Shown here in pieces: positions 22,319 to 34,873 of a stretch of DNA of 64,000 nucleotides; positions within the stretch are counted from its first letter, which is position 1, and each line of letters begins with the position of its first letter. Below the pieces are notes generated by a model. That model was not told where the DNA came from, searched no databases, and was given only the letters and a program-made list of their open reading frames with translations. The stretch is from Sialis fuliginosa (taxonomy: Eukaryota; Arthropoda; Insecta; Megaloptera; Sialidae), in the NCBI GenBank assembly GCA_961205875.1, contig OY540814.1, positions 8,414,993 through 8,478,992 of the forward strand. The letters are read 5' to 3'. The translations under genes and the position numbers were made by a program.

Positions 22319-23557
22319 TAAATGTAAATAACAAGTGAAGATGTGATTTCTTCTCCAACAATCCATAAAAACAGTTTTCGGGCGAGGTTTCGCGTGTTCG
22401 GATAACTGAAGATTAAATTTAATATGGGTTCGGATTATAGAGACTATACTGTATACATGGGTAATTTTAGTTTGTAGTTGTAGCTTGTTTGTGCAGCTCC
22501 AAAAATGAAAACTGCAGATGTAAAAGTTAATTTGTGTAGTTGAAAAATTGCAATTCGAAAGAAAAATATAAAAAAGGTCACTATAATTTGCATAATTACA
22601 AAGTGTAGAGCAAAAAAAAAACAAAAAAATGTATTTGCAGTTGAAAAATTTTCTTAGAGTAACCCGTGACTGTATAGGTAAATAAGATCAAAGTAAATTA
22701 TTGGAAACAAAAATTGTATTTTTCATTATACAGTCAGAGCCTACAGATTTATTTAGGAAAATCCTACTTTTTATCTTATCTTTATCCATCCATTACAAAA
22801 TATTTAGTTTAAATATTGACTATAATCTAACTTGTGAGATAATAAGTTCATGCAAACCTGGTCAAATACATATAACTGGTTGGACAATCAATGTGACGTT
22901 GCAGGATTCACAATTCTCCATTGAACTGAATAGAACCTTGGACAAACTCATCGAATTTAGATAGAAAATCAAATCAAACACAATGTCAAACTAACCATTC
23001 TATATTAAAGCTTAAACATAGCCTACTTCCTACCCCACAGCTCCTTATTTGAATAAATTACATATTAAAAGCACGTCAATATAATATGTTAGTAAATTTA
23101 TAACAATAGCTTAATCAAGATAGTGAATCTAATTATCAGCGTTCATCTAAAATATATCTGTAATGAGACAGATTTAATTATACATTTGAAATAAATCAAA
23201 TTTCGCGCTAGTTCAATTCGAGATTTAAATTAAACCTGCTTTTAGAACAATGCCACAGTTGAATATGTACGATTCGACTCAAAAATAGTAATTCGATTAC
23301 GTCACTGGCAATGTATTTTAGTACATATATGTACAGTGGCGGTCTTTAATAAATACTAAAGGGAATTTAATTAATTATCTGTATATGGACAATGTACATA
23401 ATTGGATAATTTCACTCTTTAATTTGAAATTGTTAAATTAAGAACCTTTGTACTCAATATTTCGATTTGGTTTATGATACAGGTTCAAAAAAAGTTACGT
23501 TAAGTGGACCCTAACATTTACTAACCAGCTGAGAATTCTATATGTACATATATAATA
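22319..23557. other. Non-coding DNA with unassigned open frames
   Basis: The minus-strand frame 22250-22624 partly overlaps the TIR element and is AT-rich. The plus-strand frame 22701-22964 ends CKPGQIHITGWTINVTLQDS, which looks protein-like but has no recognised family; it may be retroelement debris. No splice or promoter signals were recognised. Confidence 0.35.
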
Positions 23558-24144
23558 CAGTGGGGTCACAGTAATTGGGCATTTGTTTTGCACGCTATAG
23601 TGTCCAATTTTCGAAATTGGTTTATTATAGAGTATTAGCTGCCACTAAATTTTAATACTTTTGAGTGGAGTACATCGTAATAGGGTACCTTGTTATTGTT
23701 TTAAAATATTTATAATATGCACACAAATGTGTCAAAATGGGCGTCTACAATGCCCGATTTGACAACTTCAGTGTATTAAAAAAATAGGACCTTTATTTTC
23801 TTTTTCTTAAGAGCACACTATAGACTTTTAGTTGGCCGATAGTTTGATTGGGTCTTCGATTAAACAGTTTAGTTGATTGGTTGCGTACAGTCTGTCAACC
23901 ACTTAAAAATATTTTTTCAGATTTTCCTATGTATTTAGCAGCAACATTTTTTTAACATTTCGGATGCGTACAGAGGAACACAACCTCATAGTGCGAAGCG
24001 CGTATACGAAACTCATTTTGCATTAAGTGGAACTGGTGGAAAATTTGGTGCCAACTGTATGTTCCATGGTAAAACATCAAGGAGGAAGGTTCCTTCTACA
24101 ACCTAATATAAAAGATCGGGGCGATTTTTTTTACCGACACACTG
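23558..24144. mobile_element. Possible Tc1/mariner-type non-autonomous element
   Basis: The left end CAGTGGGGTCACAGTAATTGGG and right end (reverse complement CAGTGTGTCGGTAAAA) share CAGTG and a few further positions, each preceded by TA. TIR identity is weak, so the ends may belong to two different elements. An inner block at about 23812-23890 ('actatagacttttagttgg') resembles ends of a lepidopteran MITE, with a possible counterpart at 24200-24255. Confidence 0.35.
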
Positions 24145-26034
24145 TACATATACGCCATACTGATTGCCAGTCAACTTGAATTGCCCGAATTTTTAATCAA
24201 ATGGGAATCGGCCAACCCTTTTGGTTATTTTAGTCAGCCGATTTTTTATCGGTAGGTATGTGATGTGCATTTCAGTATATATCTATGTCAATTGCCAAAT
24301 CAGAATTTTACAATACTTAAATCTAAAATAATTAGAAAATTCATTAATTTCAGTTAAGTACATACATGAACCGCCACTGACTACAAACATATATACATAC
24401 ATACGTATATACACACATATAACATAAATAATAGTATTAAAGTAAGTTGGAGTTACATCCATTACCAATGCATGTATGCGGTTCACATATTAACTCTATC
24501 CTTGTGTTAGTGCCTACTACTTGTTAATAAATTAGCTTATCTATTTATTATGCACGTCACAGAATATTGTTAATTGCAATACCATCATTTGCAGCTGCAT
24601 AATAAACATTAAATATCGTACGTTATCTTTATGTGTGAATCCGTAATTACAATTTAGATATTGGAGCTATGTTTAAAATAATCCAACTTACACGCCTTTT
24701 GTAATGCTGTTGATAATTGTTGTGTGTGTGTTTGATGCATTTACATATATGTACCGTAATTATGTACATGCATTGAACAAATATGCAGCTTGTTGTGCTC
24801 TATGATAAGTATTTTTAATAGAAATAGATTGTGTTTTGTTAATAAGGTTGCATTTGTTGTAAAATGCAATAGCACGTTTTAAAAGCAAATGTTTATTTTG
24901 TGGTTTCAGTCAAATAAATATTGCTTATTGAAAAGAGCTATTTTAAGAGTGTGAGTGATTATTAATTACTAGCTGTTACCCACAATTTTGTTCGCATGGA
25001 ATTTAGCTTACGTAGACACTGTCATAAAAGGAGAAAATCTACAAGAAGAAGGTTAGGCAATATAAAATATATATTGGGCCCATCGTCAGAACTGGTATTT
25101 TTACATGGGACCCGATAAGTATATAGAAAAAATAAAAATGTTTTTTTTTTGGGAGTATAAATCTGACCATGCATATAATTGAAATTATTAATATTTTATA
25201 TATTGTTTGTTAATATAATATAAATATTATTACTGAATTGGTAGTTTTATGTATGTATGTACTGTACCTACGCGTATAAATATTTTTCTTAGATTTTGAA
25301 AGTTTTTTTTAGAAGATTTAATACAAGCTTTTATGAAATACGTGCGTGTATATTATTATGTTAATTACTATTGTTGTAGATGACCATTTTGTATCTTCTT
25401 AAATTAATGTTTAGACCACTATCCTAAAATCAAAACATTAACTTATATTATTATGTATACCTAACATGTATATGAGTAAGAACGTTAGAAGTAAATACCT
25501 GACAATCAGCTAATATCAGGATAATGTTATGTGTTATACAGGTACATATAGGTATACCTGCGACCTACATAACTATTTGTATTATTGATACACATTTATT
25601 GTAAAATCTCTTCGGTAACTACTAGTAACGTCCATTATAACAGATCAAAATGTGATACAGATGCAATAGCTGAATATTTACATTTCAGCATTGCATTTTT
25701 AATATTAAATATGTATGCGTGTAAACAATAGAAGATCAAATAAAAAAAATATACTTAGGTATATACAACACGTACTAAAAATATTTTTAAGCGTTTAATG
25801 AAAATTGCATATTCAGAAACAAAGAATACAGTCACAACTTACAAAAGTAATATATTCGGTTCATGATGAGGACTTCTAGTGAAGTCACAATACCACTCGA
25901 GTGATATCCTTATATTTATTTTATGTAAATAAATCACAGTTTCTACGTTTTATATAGTAGTATTCTATTTTACAGACAATAATACTTTTAATACATACCT
26001 ATATAATTACCTACATAATATAACATGTAAAATT
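24145..26034. other. AT-rich non-coding DNA with a retroelement tail
   Basis: A fragment at about 24969-25060 ('tactagctgttacccacaat', 'ttgttcgcatgg') is the reverse complement of an RTE-type 3' terminus. Otherwise AT-rich sequence with 'tacatacatatg'-type simple repeats (24370-24425). No gene is recognised. Confidence 0.45.
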
Positions 26035-26255
26035 GCATGCAGAAGTGGTTGATCAGTTTTCATTCAAATTCGCTTATCACAAACATAGGCTCCTCCCATT
26101 TGATTATTATTATATTTAAATCATTTAAAATGATGTTACTATATAAGCTCCACCCTAGAAAAAGATAACCAAAGATGTTTGTGTTAATATTTTTGAATTT
26201 GTTGTAAGCAATTCGGACCTTTATGGTGGCAGACGACTTCTGAAGCCCATAGTAC
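26035..26255 (+). repeat. Dispersed repeat, copy 2 (short form)
   Basis: Opposite-orientation counterpart of 21185-21636 with the middle deleted. It keeps both ends, including the block encoding SNSDLYGGRRL and KPIV in one frame. A short ORF-less form beside a longer form in the same window is typical of a non-autonomous mobile family. Confidence 0.6.
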
Positions 26256-26269
26256 AGTTATAATAAATA

Positions 26270-26490
26270 AATCCATACCAACATTATAAATGCGAAAGTA
26301 ACTCTGTCTATCTCTCTGTAACCTTTTCACGGCTCAACCGCTGAACAATCTTGATGAAATTTGGCGGGGAAATGGCTGAAGAAGGACATAGGCTACTTTA
26401 TATCCCGAAAATTTGATTAGATAAATATATAGAAATTTCACGCGGACGAAGTTACATGTTATAAATATGTCTCTCTCTAATATAAGAAGA
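26270..26490 (-). repeat. RTE-like retroelement 3' tail, inverted
   Basis: 'ccataccaacattataaatg', 'cgaaagtaactctgtctatc', 'gaaatttggcgggga' and 'cacgcggacgaagttac' form a common arthropod RTE-type tail. Only the terminal ~220 bases are present. Confidence 0.6.
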
Positions 26491-26639
26491 TAAGATTTTA
26501 TTAAAATTAAAATATGTTTTTCAATTCTTCAACATTGATAATAATTTTATAATAAAATAAATGCAAATAATATAGCGAAATAATGAGATTACGAACAAAT
26601 ACTTTCTGAAATATGATATTCAAATTAAAAAAATTAACC

Positions 26640-27030
26640 TCTGAAACGGCGAAAACGCAAGGTCTATGTTTTACCCTAACTCATCGCAAGCACGCGGGGG
26701 TGGTTTAACCGCCCTCCATCAACGACTTAATGACAAAGTAGCCGTCATTAATGAGTTGTGCGTCATCATAATTACGCGCTCTCTTGACTCGGAATAAAAA
26801 ATATACCTTACTCCCACCACACTCAATTGTGTTGTTCCAATGTTTCTCACAAAACCCAACAATAAACATAACAACGGCGGCGGCACTGGCGCTGACGTAC
26901 TCCAGTGATTCTCAAACTGTTCAATTTGAGGAAATACCCTGTGTATGCAACCATTGTTCAATCCGTCAACCAACATGGAAGACTGGTAGGATGTGGAGTT
27001 GCCTCGGGGTAATCACACACCCGTTAGATT
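26640..27030. promoter_or_regulatory. Complex island with possible hAT end
   Basis: The left half (26640-26790) is CpG-bearing, non-repetitive sequence with 'cgtcattaatgagttgtgcg' and looks like a regulatory element. From 26903 the sequence CAGTGATTCTCAAACTG resembles a hAT terminal repeat (CAGTGGTTCTCAAACT class), but no matching right end was found. The overlapping ORFs on both strands (26719-26976, 26784-27110) have no recognised domain. Confidence 0.3.
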
Positions 27031-28734
27031 TATTTTATGTAAAAATAATTTTACACCATTCGACTAAATGCGAACAATACCATATTAAAGAGACTAGTAA
27101 AAATGTTTAAAAAACTATCATAATATACAAAGGATGATTTACAACAAGTGTAAAAAAAATTAACAGTAGATCGAGGATCTTATTTTAACTAAAAAACTTC
27201 ATATGAACATGTATGTATGTGGAAATTCTTCGTGAGGGAGCTACAGCCTTTATTGTTGTTACAACTATTCAAAATTAACAAAACGTAAATTAGTTGATTA
27301 TACAGAGTGATTTATATCTGGTGGAACAAACTTTAACAATTAATCGACAAAAATATTTCAAGAAAAAATGTATATATGAATATGTGTCGGAAAACTCTTC
27401 GTGAGGGAGCTTCAGACCCTCAAAATTAGTGTATTCAATATCTAGGAAACCCATTGTGATACAGTTATGAAATTTGATAACTGGTTTATTATTAATTAAG
27501 TGTTATCGATTTCCAGTACAAAACAATAATAATTTAGATTAGGGGTTATGGGGCCAGTGAGTCCGCTGATTTTTATCAAGTATTTGTTCTTTAATTTTTT
27601 CCGAATTGGGTTATTGTAGAAGATTATATGACACAAAATATAAAAAAATATACTTTATCAATTTGTCATAGGATCATTCGTTTTCGAGAAATATCGATAA
27701 AAAGAAAGTATTGCAAAATTTGACTTAATACGGATGCTTCAAATTACACAAAAACAGCTTATTTTCTTCTTCTAGGATTAAAAATTAATATAAATACCTA
27801 TACTCATATGTATATCTTCTATTGCTGGTACACAAACTTTACTAACATGATTAAAATTGCAAACTATTAAATGAAACTAAATTATATTGTAAACAATATT
27901 TATCTTGAAGAGCTGATAAAATGAACTGGCACGAGACTAATACTTTTCTCGGTTGTGAGAACAAGACGAGAATGACTTATATTTGACGAGACGAGACTGA
28001 CAGTTATAAATCGAAATCAAAATGAGACTTATTTAAAAAGTTTTATAAAATGAACAAAATTAATCATCGCTACAAAAATGTATGTATCAATTTATAATTT
28101 ATAAACCTGTCAAGTTTGTAATACCATTAATACTGATTACACCGTTTGTGGAGCACTGGTTTAGACCCCTGTCTACTGCACTGCTATTATCAGCGTCGAT
28201 TTTAAATTATTGTACTTTTAAATGGATTTCATTGTTCATTTTTAATGTTACTATTCGTAATTTATGTCTTATATTTGGACAAATCATCTTTCGTCAAAAC
28301 GATATGTTTAAATATTTAGTATATATTATATCATTATATTTAAGAAATATTTATTAAAAGTAAACCAAAACTCAATATTTCATACATTCGCCAATTAAAA
28401 GTACAACTTCAATGTAAAACATATCTGACTGAATAAGTAATTCTGAGATGAATAGAGGAAGTACCAATATTTTTTAAGAGACGAATAACAAATGTTGTGA
28501 AAAGCATTTAAAAGTCGAATATACAATAAAAGATATTAAACAAAATAATTTTTTTATGGAACACTCGGTATATTGATAGTGAAACCAGGAAAATTCTCTG
28601 TACACAAGTTTAGTGTGTGTATTATGTTGTTAAAATTAATAGTATATAATTTCTAATGATTTAATCTAATAGTAAATAACGAGAAATAGTGTGCTATGAA
28701 AAAGAAAAAAAATATTTAATACGCGCATGATTAT
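27031..28734. other. Non-coding DNA with repeat fragments
   Basis: A motif 'tcttcgtgagggagct' occurs twice about 170 bases apart (27228 and 27399 area). Around 27920-28040 the phrases 'gacgagacgagactgacag' and 'aatgagactt' belong to the dispersed 'gagacgagac' family also seen near 41.4, 47.6, 50.0 and 61.3 kb. The plus-strand frame 28082-28357 is hydrophobic and AT-rich with no family recognised. Confidence 0.4.
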
Positions 28735-29263
28735 TTATTCGTAAATTTTTAACTTTTTGACAAGTTCTTTTTATATCTAAATATCTTAATATTTCTGATA
28801 TGCAAACATTAAAATCACATTTAATATGTCAAAGTAAATAGCGATTGTAAAAAATAAACGACAATTTTTTAAACTAAATTAAGATAAATACATATTCGTA
28901 AGTGAATATTTTACTACCAAAGTTGTGTGACCTATGTTATAGAAAATTGAATGATCTACAAAAAAGATTCTATAAAATTTTCACGTAACATGTGTCGTTC
29001 TGGAGATATTTTGAAAAATAAATATTTTAGGATGACATCCCTCCCCCTTATAACTGGTTTTAATGATTTTTTAAATGGGACCGTCCTCAAACCAGATCCA
29101 ACTAACCAACCAAGTTTCATTAATATCGGTTCAGTGGTTCATGATTATGCTTGTGACAAGGATTCAGGGGACAGAAAGACAGACACGGAACAAAAAGTGT
29201 TTGTTTTCCACATTTTAAAATGATCACAATACTTCTTGTAGCTTCGATTTGGTGAGGAAGCAA
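28735..29263 (+). mobile_element. MITE copy, TTGCTTCCTCG family, left-truncated
   Basis: Shares 'aaagattctataaaattttc' + 'acgtaacatgtgtcgtt', 'tcggttcagtggttcatga' and the right end TGAGGAAGCAA with the other copies. The left terminal TGCTTCCTCG is absent. The open frame 28951-29223 lies inside it and is not a gene. Confidence 0.7.
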
Positions 29264-29584
29264 TAATAAAATTGAAATAAATGCTGAACATCTGTGAAAC
29301 AATTAAAAATATCATATTTAAGTTGTATTGATAAAATATTACAAATAAAAAATTTAAAAGTCGACTTTCTAAAATATTTGTTTTCTGAAATTAGTGTTTT
29401 AAACTTTTGATTTTATTTTTAATTCTAAAATAATTGTGCGGTTAGCATTTTTACCTATAGTCATTATTTCATGTATTTCAATTTGTGTACTAATAATGAA
29501 AATTCATTTACTCAAAATAAATTAATTTCGTTTTGTTGATTAATAAATGATTTGTTCATTAGCTATTATAAAAAAATAGTAGAC
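29264..29584. other. AT-rich non-coding DNA
   Basis: Nothing distinctive is seen. Confidence 0.45.
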
Positions 29585-29870
29585 ACAGAGCATTGTGTAT
29601 GAATTTACGTGCACATTTATTGTTTCTCCCTTGCTTCCCTTTTTCGCAAATGTTTGATTGCAATTTTCAGACCGGGACTTCATTTAGTGAACTAGTAATT
29701 ATTTTTAAAAGTCAATCGCGACTCAAATGGAAATAATTATGCATTGCGTTCAAACCATTCGTCTAGAAATAAGGCCCCATTGTCATTTTTCATTGTGATT
29801 ATTAATGCACTTGTTTTATTTGTAACTATCTAGCGTTAATACGTTTTATGATTAATTTAATTTCAAAATA
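29585..29870. promoter_or_regulatory. Candidate conserved non-coding element
   Basis: Non-repetitive sequence with balanced composition and many homeodomain or POU-like cores ('ggaaataattatgcattgcg', 'tgtgattattaatgcactt', 'tttatgattaattt'). It contains no transposon ends and no open frame. ATGCATTG/ATTATGCA-type sites resemble POU-homeodomain targets. Conservation is inferred, not tested. Confidence 0.35.
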
Positions 29871-31469
29871 ATGTTTCATAATTTTTTCATTTTTTATGTA
29901 AATAGAGATAAATCATTTTCAACATTTTTATTGTATTAAAAGTGATATATTTTTTAAATTGAATTTTTTTATTTTGTGTTTCAGACTAAAAAATTTTTTA
30001 TCCCCCTTTCCTAAGCGGTCCTTACTTAACCCATTTTGATGCTCTCATACGGCGAAATAAAAATCGTACTATAAAAAGTAATTACTAAAGGAAAATAAAG
30101 TACTATAAAAAATTGCATAATTGGTTAGGTTCAAACTATCATTTTTTTTCACTTTTAAGGTATTTCGAAAACCTGATGTGATGAAGAAATTTGGACAAAT
30201 GATTAAGTTTTAGCATGCCAAAATTTTTCGAATCCATCTTTTTCTGGGAGAAAACTGATGTCGAACATAACAAAAGCTAACATTAAAGTTAAAAACATCT
30301 ATAGATATTATAAAAAGTTCCTCACCACGTCTGTCTGTCCATGTACAATTTTCTCAGCAAATACTGAACGGATTTTATTCCAGTTTTCACTAATGGATAG
30401 AGTGTTTTACGAGAAAAATTAAGCGTATAATTATTGGATATTAACCCTGGGAACACCGAGTCCAATGCGCTAGTAAAACATATAACACACAATATTATAA
30501 ACGCTCGAGTAACACCGAGTAGTTTATCGAGTAATTTAATAAAAGAATAAAAGTGACCTGTATTGTGTGCATATATTTAACAGTATCTATATATTCTGTT
30601 GTCTCCAATTAGACTTGCCACCATAATTTATTATATATTAATACTTACATACATATGCATGCAGTTGATATGCGAATGTATGTAATGTGATAATATTTTT
30701 CATTTCTAGTGAATATTTATAATTAAAATTAATTAAATGTAAAATGCGCCTGCAGTGTATTAATTGTGACCGAATGCTGATATAATTCATATTTAACACA
30801 TTTCACAATGGCGTGCATACAAAATATGACAACTGTTGTATAATACCCGCTAATTAAAATTATGGTAAACATTTCATGTTTTTGCTGTACAGTAAACTAA
30901 ATATTATTAAAATTTTACTTGGCTCGACATTGCTTTATTAGCATTTTGTTTCATGTGCTACTCGTATACTATATAATTATGTAGTGTTTTCTAAACAAGA
31001 ACATAGAAGATTTCTAGATAATCATGTCATACTTTGATAAATTGAAATAAACGAACTACTGTGTATATGTATTATCTTATACACATTCTTAATTAATTTC
31101 TGTTTTTTACATTTTTGATTCACCACATAAATTAAAAGAGATCACTAATGTATAGTACATAAATTAAAAATAAATTAGTATGTTAATATTTTATATTTAG
31201 TTTGGTATTAGTTTTCCAACAGAGATATTATTGAAGTACATTAGATAACGTTAAGAAATATTCTTACATTAAAGGTTAATTAGATGCAAAACATGGACAA
31301 GTAGCTAATATAATTAATTGATTTACTTTTACTTTTCTTCAAATATTATCTGTTTTTGCATTATTTTTATACAAAAGTCGTATTTATATATTAAATAAAA
31401 AATATTACATTATTCCCGAAAATTACAGTGCATTTTTATAAGCTTTTAAGACGTTTTTTAATACAAAAA
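29871..31469. other. AT-rich non-coding DNA with a retroelement tail
   Basis: At about 30310-30430, 'tcctcaccacgtctgtctgt' and 'aaatactgaacggatttt' form a degenerate RTE-type tail. The rest is AT-rich with no gene. Confidence 0.45.
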
Positions 31470-31840
31470 TGAAATTTCTAAATCTAGTACGATCATTATC
31501 TCATATATGTACGTCTGTCTTTCTGTAGGTAACTAAATGCTTTAAGGCCCCAACGGTATTTGTGAACATAAAATTTAAGGTTTTAACCTAGGTTTTTAAA
31601 TTTTCTGAACGGTTAATTTACTAATAATTTCTGAAACGATTGTAGAGAATTAGAAAAACGTTTTATAGAGAATAATGTCCAAAATTTCTGTAATCATATT
31701 TCAATTTTTAAAAAATATTTTTGAAAAAGGGTTCATGAAATAATATTAAAAAAAGTATAACGATATTTTGATATATTGAACCGTTTTCATTCTATAGAAA
31801 TCCATGCAAGCGAAGCCGCGGGCATCAGTAATGTATAATA
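31470..31840 (+). repeat. RTE-like retroelement-derived repeat
   Basis: The copy runs from 'tacgtctgtctttctgtagg' to the diagnostic terminus 'catgcaagcgaagccgcggg' at about 31802-31824. The interior is AT-rich and non-coding. A terminal fragment of the same type lies at 61636-61650. Confidence 0.55.
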
Positions 31841-32575
31841 TAAAAACAGTATTCTGATGGCAACATCAGTTTATTTATTTATTTTAAATAAATAGATTTC
31901 AAATAATTAAACGCAAGCAAAAATGAACTAAAAACAACTGCAGACAAAATATTCTTTGTAGTATAAAAAAATGTACATAATGCATCAACTATATTTTATA
32001 TTAACGTTGATCTTCGTGTATGTATCCAGACACACATATGTGAAACTGTCTCGATGAAATATTATTATGCAACAATATTATTTTCCATTCGCATATAAAA
32101 CAGATGAATATAAGCCTCATCCAATCCCATTTAATATAGAAATAGCACAATACTTCATTAATGCAGCGAATACAACGAATGAAAATGCAGAGCGCATGCA
32201 GTTTTTAAATAACATAATTACTTTTTTTATAATCTAATTAAAATTATCGCAGTAGCTGAATATTTTAGAGCATGGAATGTTCGAGAGTATTGTAATAAAA
32301 TATTTTACTTGTTTTGTTTTAATTTATACGTGATTTTGAGATACATTTAAATTGTGTTTCTTTATTTGCCGATGTAGGGGTTGAAGAAATTAACTTTAAA
32401 TGTCAAGGTTTCTGTTTTGTGTGATGATAAATATATTGTATATATTTCTATAATAATAATTTAATGATATGCTTTGTATAATCACCAGTGATTTCTCGAT
32501 CTTTTTTATGAATAATTACTCGATAACGCGAAGTCAAATAGAGCCTAAGCTACTTGACCTATTTCAATAAATGTG
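31841..32575. other. AT-rich non-coding DNA
   Basis: No gene or paired repeats are seen. The last 60 bases are continuous in style with sequence right of the hAT insertion that follows. Confidence 0.45.
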
Positions 32576-32583
32576 GTATCATT

Positions 32584-33339
32584 TAAGACCGTAACTACCA
32601 CAGGGGCAGCCGGGCAGGTGCCCCGGGGTCCCCGAACAAAGAAGGTTTTTTTTACGAAATCGGATTAAAAAAGTTTTAGTTAAACTTATTTTGATTCAAC
32701 ACAGAGAATTTTTTTCAAAAACAAAAACCCCAAAAATAATATTTTAAAAATATTTATAGAATTATCATTAGTGCCATCGCATCACAAGATATCAAGGAGT
32801 AGTTTTTTATTTTTAAATGTGTTTTTTAGCCGTTTTGATTTGAAACTTGTCACACTTACATATTTATAATCATAAGGAATATATCTTTTTCCAAAATTTT
32901 ATTAGGTTTTTTTTTTTAGGTTATGTAATAAAATTATAAGATTTTTAAATATTTAGTTTTATAGAGAAATTCATAATGGAGAAAATTTATTTTTTGTTTT
33001 TGTAATCCGGCTAATAGAATTGGAGATATTTAAAAAAACGTACACGAAAAACCATAAAAATGGTCGTTTTTTCAACAAGGTACCACAAATTTTGTTAATA
33101 TAAAAAAATCGAGTTTTATGCAGCTCAATATGATAAATTATTGTTGGTTTGTTTCAAAAAATTTATTTACTGGTGTAATTTTAATTATTTATAAAAAATA
33201 TTAATAATTAAAATTTGAAAGCCTTCATATTTTTATTGAATCAAAAATAGTCACATACCTAAAAATTGTTAAAAAAATTGTATAGGGTCTCTCGATAATT
33301 TGCTGCCCAGAGGCCCCAGAGCCTCTAATTACGGCCCTA
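32584..33339. mobile_element. hAT element with exact 8-bp target duplication
   Basis: The left end TAAGACCGTAACTACCACAG pairs with the right end, whose reverse complement begins TAGGGCCGTAATTAGAGGCT. Subterminal GC-rich blocks ('gccgggcaggtgccccgggg' and 'ctgcccagaggccccagagc') also pair. GTATCATT lies immediately outside both ends (32576-32583 and 33340-33347). The interior is AT-rich without transposase, so this is a 756-bp non-autonomous hAT. Confidence 0.9.
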
Positions 33340-33347
33340 GTATCATT

Positions 33348-34841
33348 AGATTCGTCTTAATTATTCGCGTCTCATAGGCTACACATGACCCGTGAGACAC
33401 CATATTGTTACTTGTTACAGAAGAATTTATTTTCATCAAAACCTGATTATGACGAGGATCAAATTAAAATGACTTTTAAAGCCATTTTAAAAAGATATAA
33501 TATTTTTGAAGATTTCCATTTTTTTAAATAAAAAAACATTTGAATCTAACAATAAGAAGATATTAAATGTCATAGTAATGCATAATATTAGGTAAAACGT
33601 GTTTAATGCAGATATTTTTTTATTTCATAAATACTTTTTAAAATAGTTACAATCTGTATTGAATCTAATTCACCCTTCTTTAGGCCTATCTAAAAGCTAT
33701 AAACTATTTTATTGATGCAGTGGTTGAGTCTGATAAAATACTTTACACGAATGGTCAAACAGTCGTAATACATAGGGTGCGAACATAAAATAAATGTCTT
33801 GTTTTTTATGTAATACATTTTTGTAACCGTACTAGCTTTGGGTAAAAAATGCAAAACTATTTTAAATTTTATGTGTTATTTTATACATTGCATGCATATT
33901 TTTATTATTATTATTACAAAATATGCAGTGATAAAATTTAAACGCAATATTATAAAAAATGTTTAATTGATTTATTTTTTAACGTAATAATTCTTATCAA
34001 ATTTTGAAATTGTTAATTTTTAATTTGAAAAAAAGGATGTATTTTGAATTTTATGTGTTTATATTTGTCATATACCTATTAAAAAGTGTCTAAATATATT
34101 GTAGTTATTAAATAATGAATTTTTTATGTAATTTATTTTTTACCAATCCATTGTTTTTCATTAAAAACAATCTTAATAATAAAATTTTAAAAAATATAAT
34201 AATAAATAGCATAAATAAATTAGAAATATTGTGTAATATTTTTTACAATTTATAAAAGATAAATGATTTCAAATTAGTATTTAATTAAATGAAATTCAAT
34301 CAGAATGGATACGATGGTGGTACAATACGACACTTTTAAAACAGTTATTGTGATATATGTCTCACCATCAGGGTCAAAACTTGGGGGTCGTAGTTACGAA
34401 TTCAATTTGTCAAAGGGTTATGTTGGAGTATATTTTGACAGCGATTGTATTATAGCATGTCATAGTTACTAAGGGTCTTCACAGAAAAATAAAAAAATGA
34501 ATGAATGCTGAAAAAAACAAAAAAATTTAAAAATTGTTTTTAAGAATTAATTTTTTTTCAAACTCCCGTAAAACATTTAATTTTCAACATTTTGAGCTGA
34601 ATTACTTTAAGATCAGAATTATGACCTGCAGATTGTACGCAAGCAACTAACTCTGACGACGATCTTCAATGGGCGTCAGCTTATAACTTTAACATTTCCG
34701 TCAAAAACGACTTGAAAAATATCTGAGATATAGTTCAAAACATGAATAAAATGATCTCAAAGTTGAAATAAATTCTATTTACTTTTAACGTGCACAAAAA
34801 AATTCACAAAAAAAAGTTTCCTCTCTTAAGTGGTATGAAGT

Positions 34842-34842
<1 letters not shown>
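33348..34842. other. AT-rich non-coding DNA
   Basis: No gene. At 34300-34480 and 34590-34700 the sequence is slightly more complex ('gtctcaccatcagggtcaaa', 'tgacgacgatcttcaatggg') but has no recognisable motif or paired ends. Confidence 0.4.
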
Positions 34843-34872
<30 letters not shown>

Positions 34873-34873
34873 A
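34843..34873 (+). repeat. Poly-C/poly-A homopolymer junction
   Basis: Twenty consecutive C residues are followed directly by eleven A residues. A C20 run is unusual in such AT-rich DNA. It could be a real hypervariable tract or an assembly-sensitive site. Confidence 0.9.

Noticed and set aside
22250-22624. Longest open frame (124 codons, minus strand) as a gene
   Set aside because: It starts in AT-rich DNA and runs into the end of a TIR element; composition is hydrophobic/AT-driven with no recognised motif.
26968-26990. TGGAAGACTGGTAGG resembles mir-7 (TGGAAGACTAGTG...)
   Set aside because: Similarity stops after about ten bases and there is no paired arm.
28951-29223. 90-codon frame as a gene
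   Set aside because: It lies inside a MITE copy and the equivalent frame is broken in the other copies.
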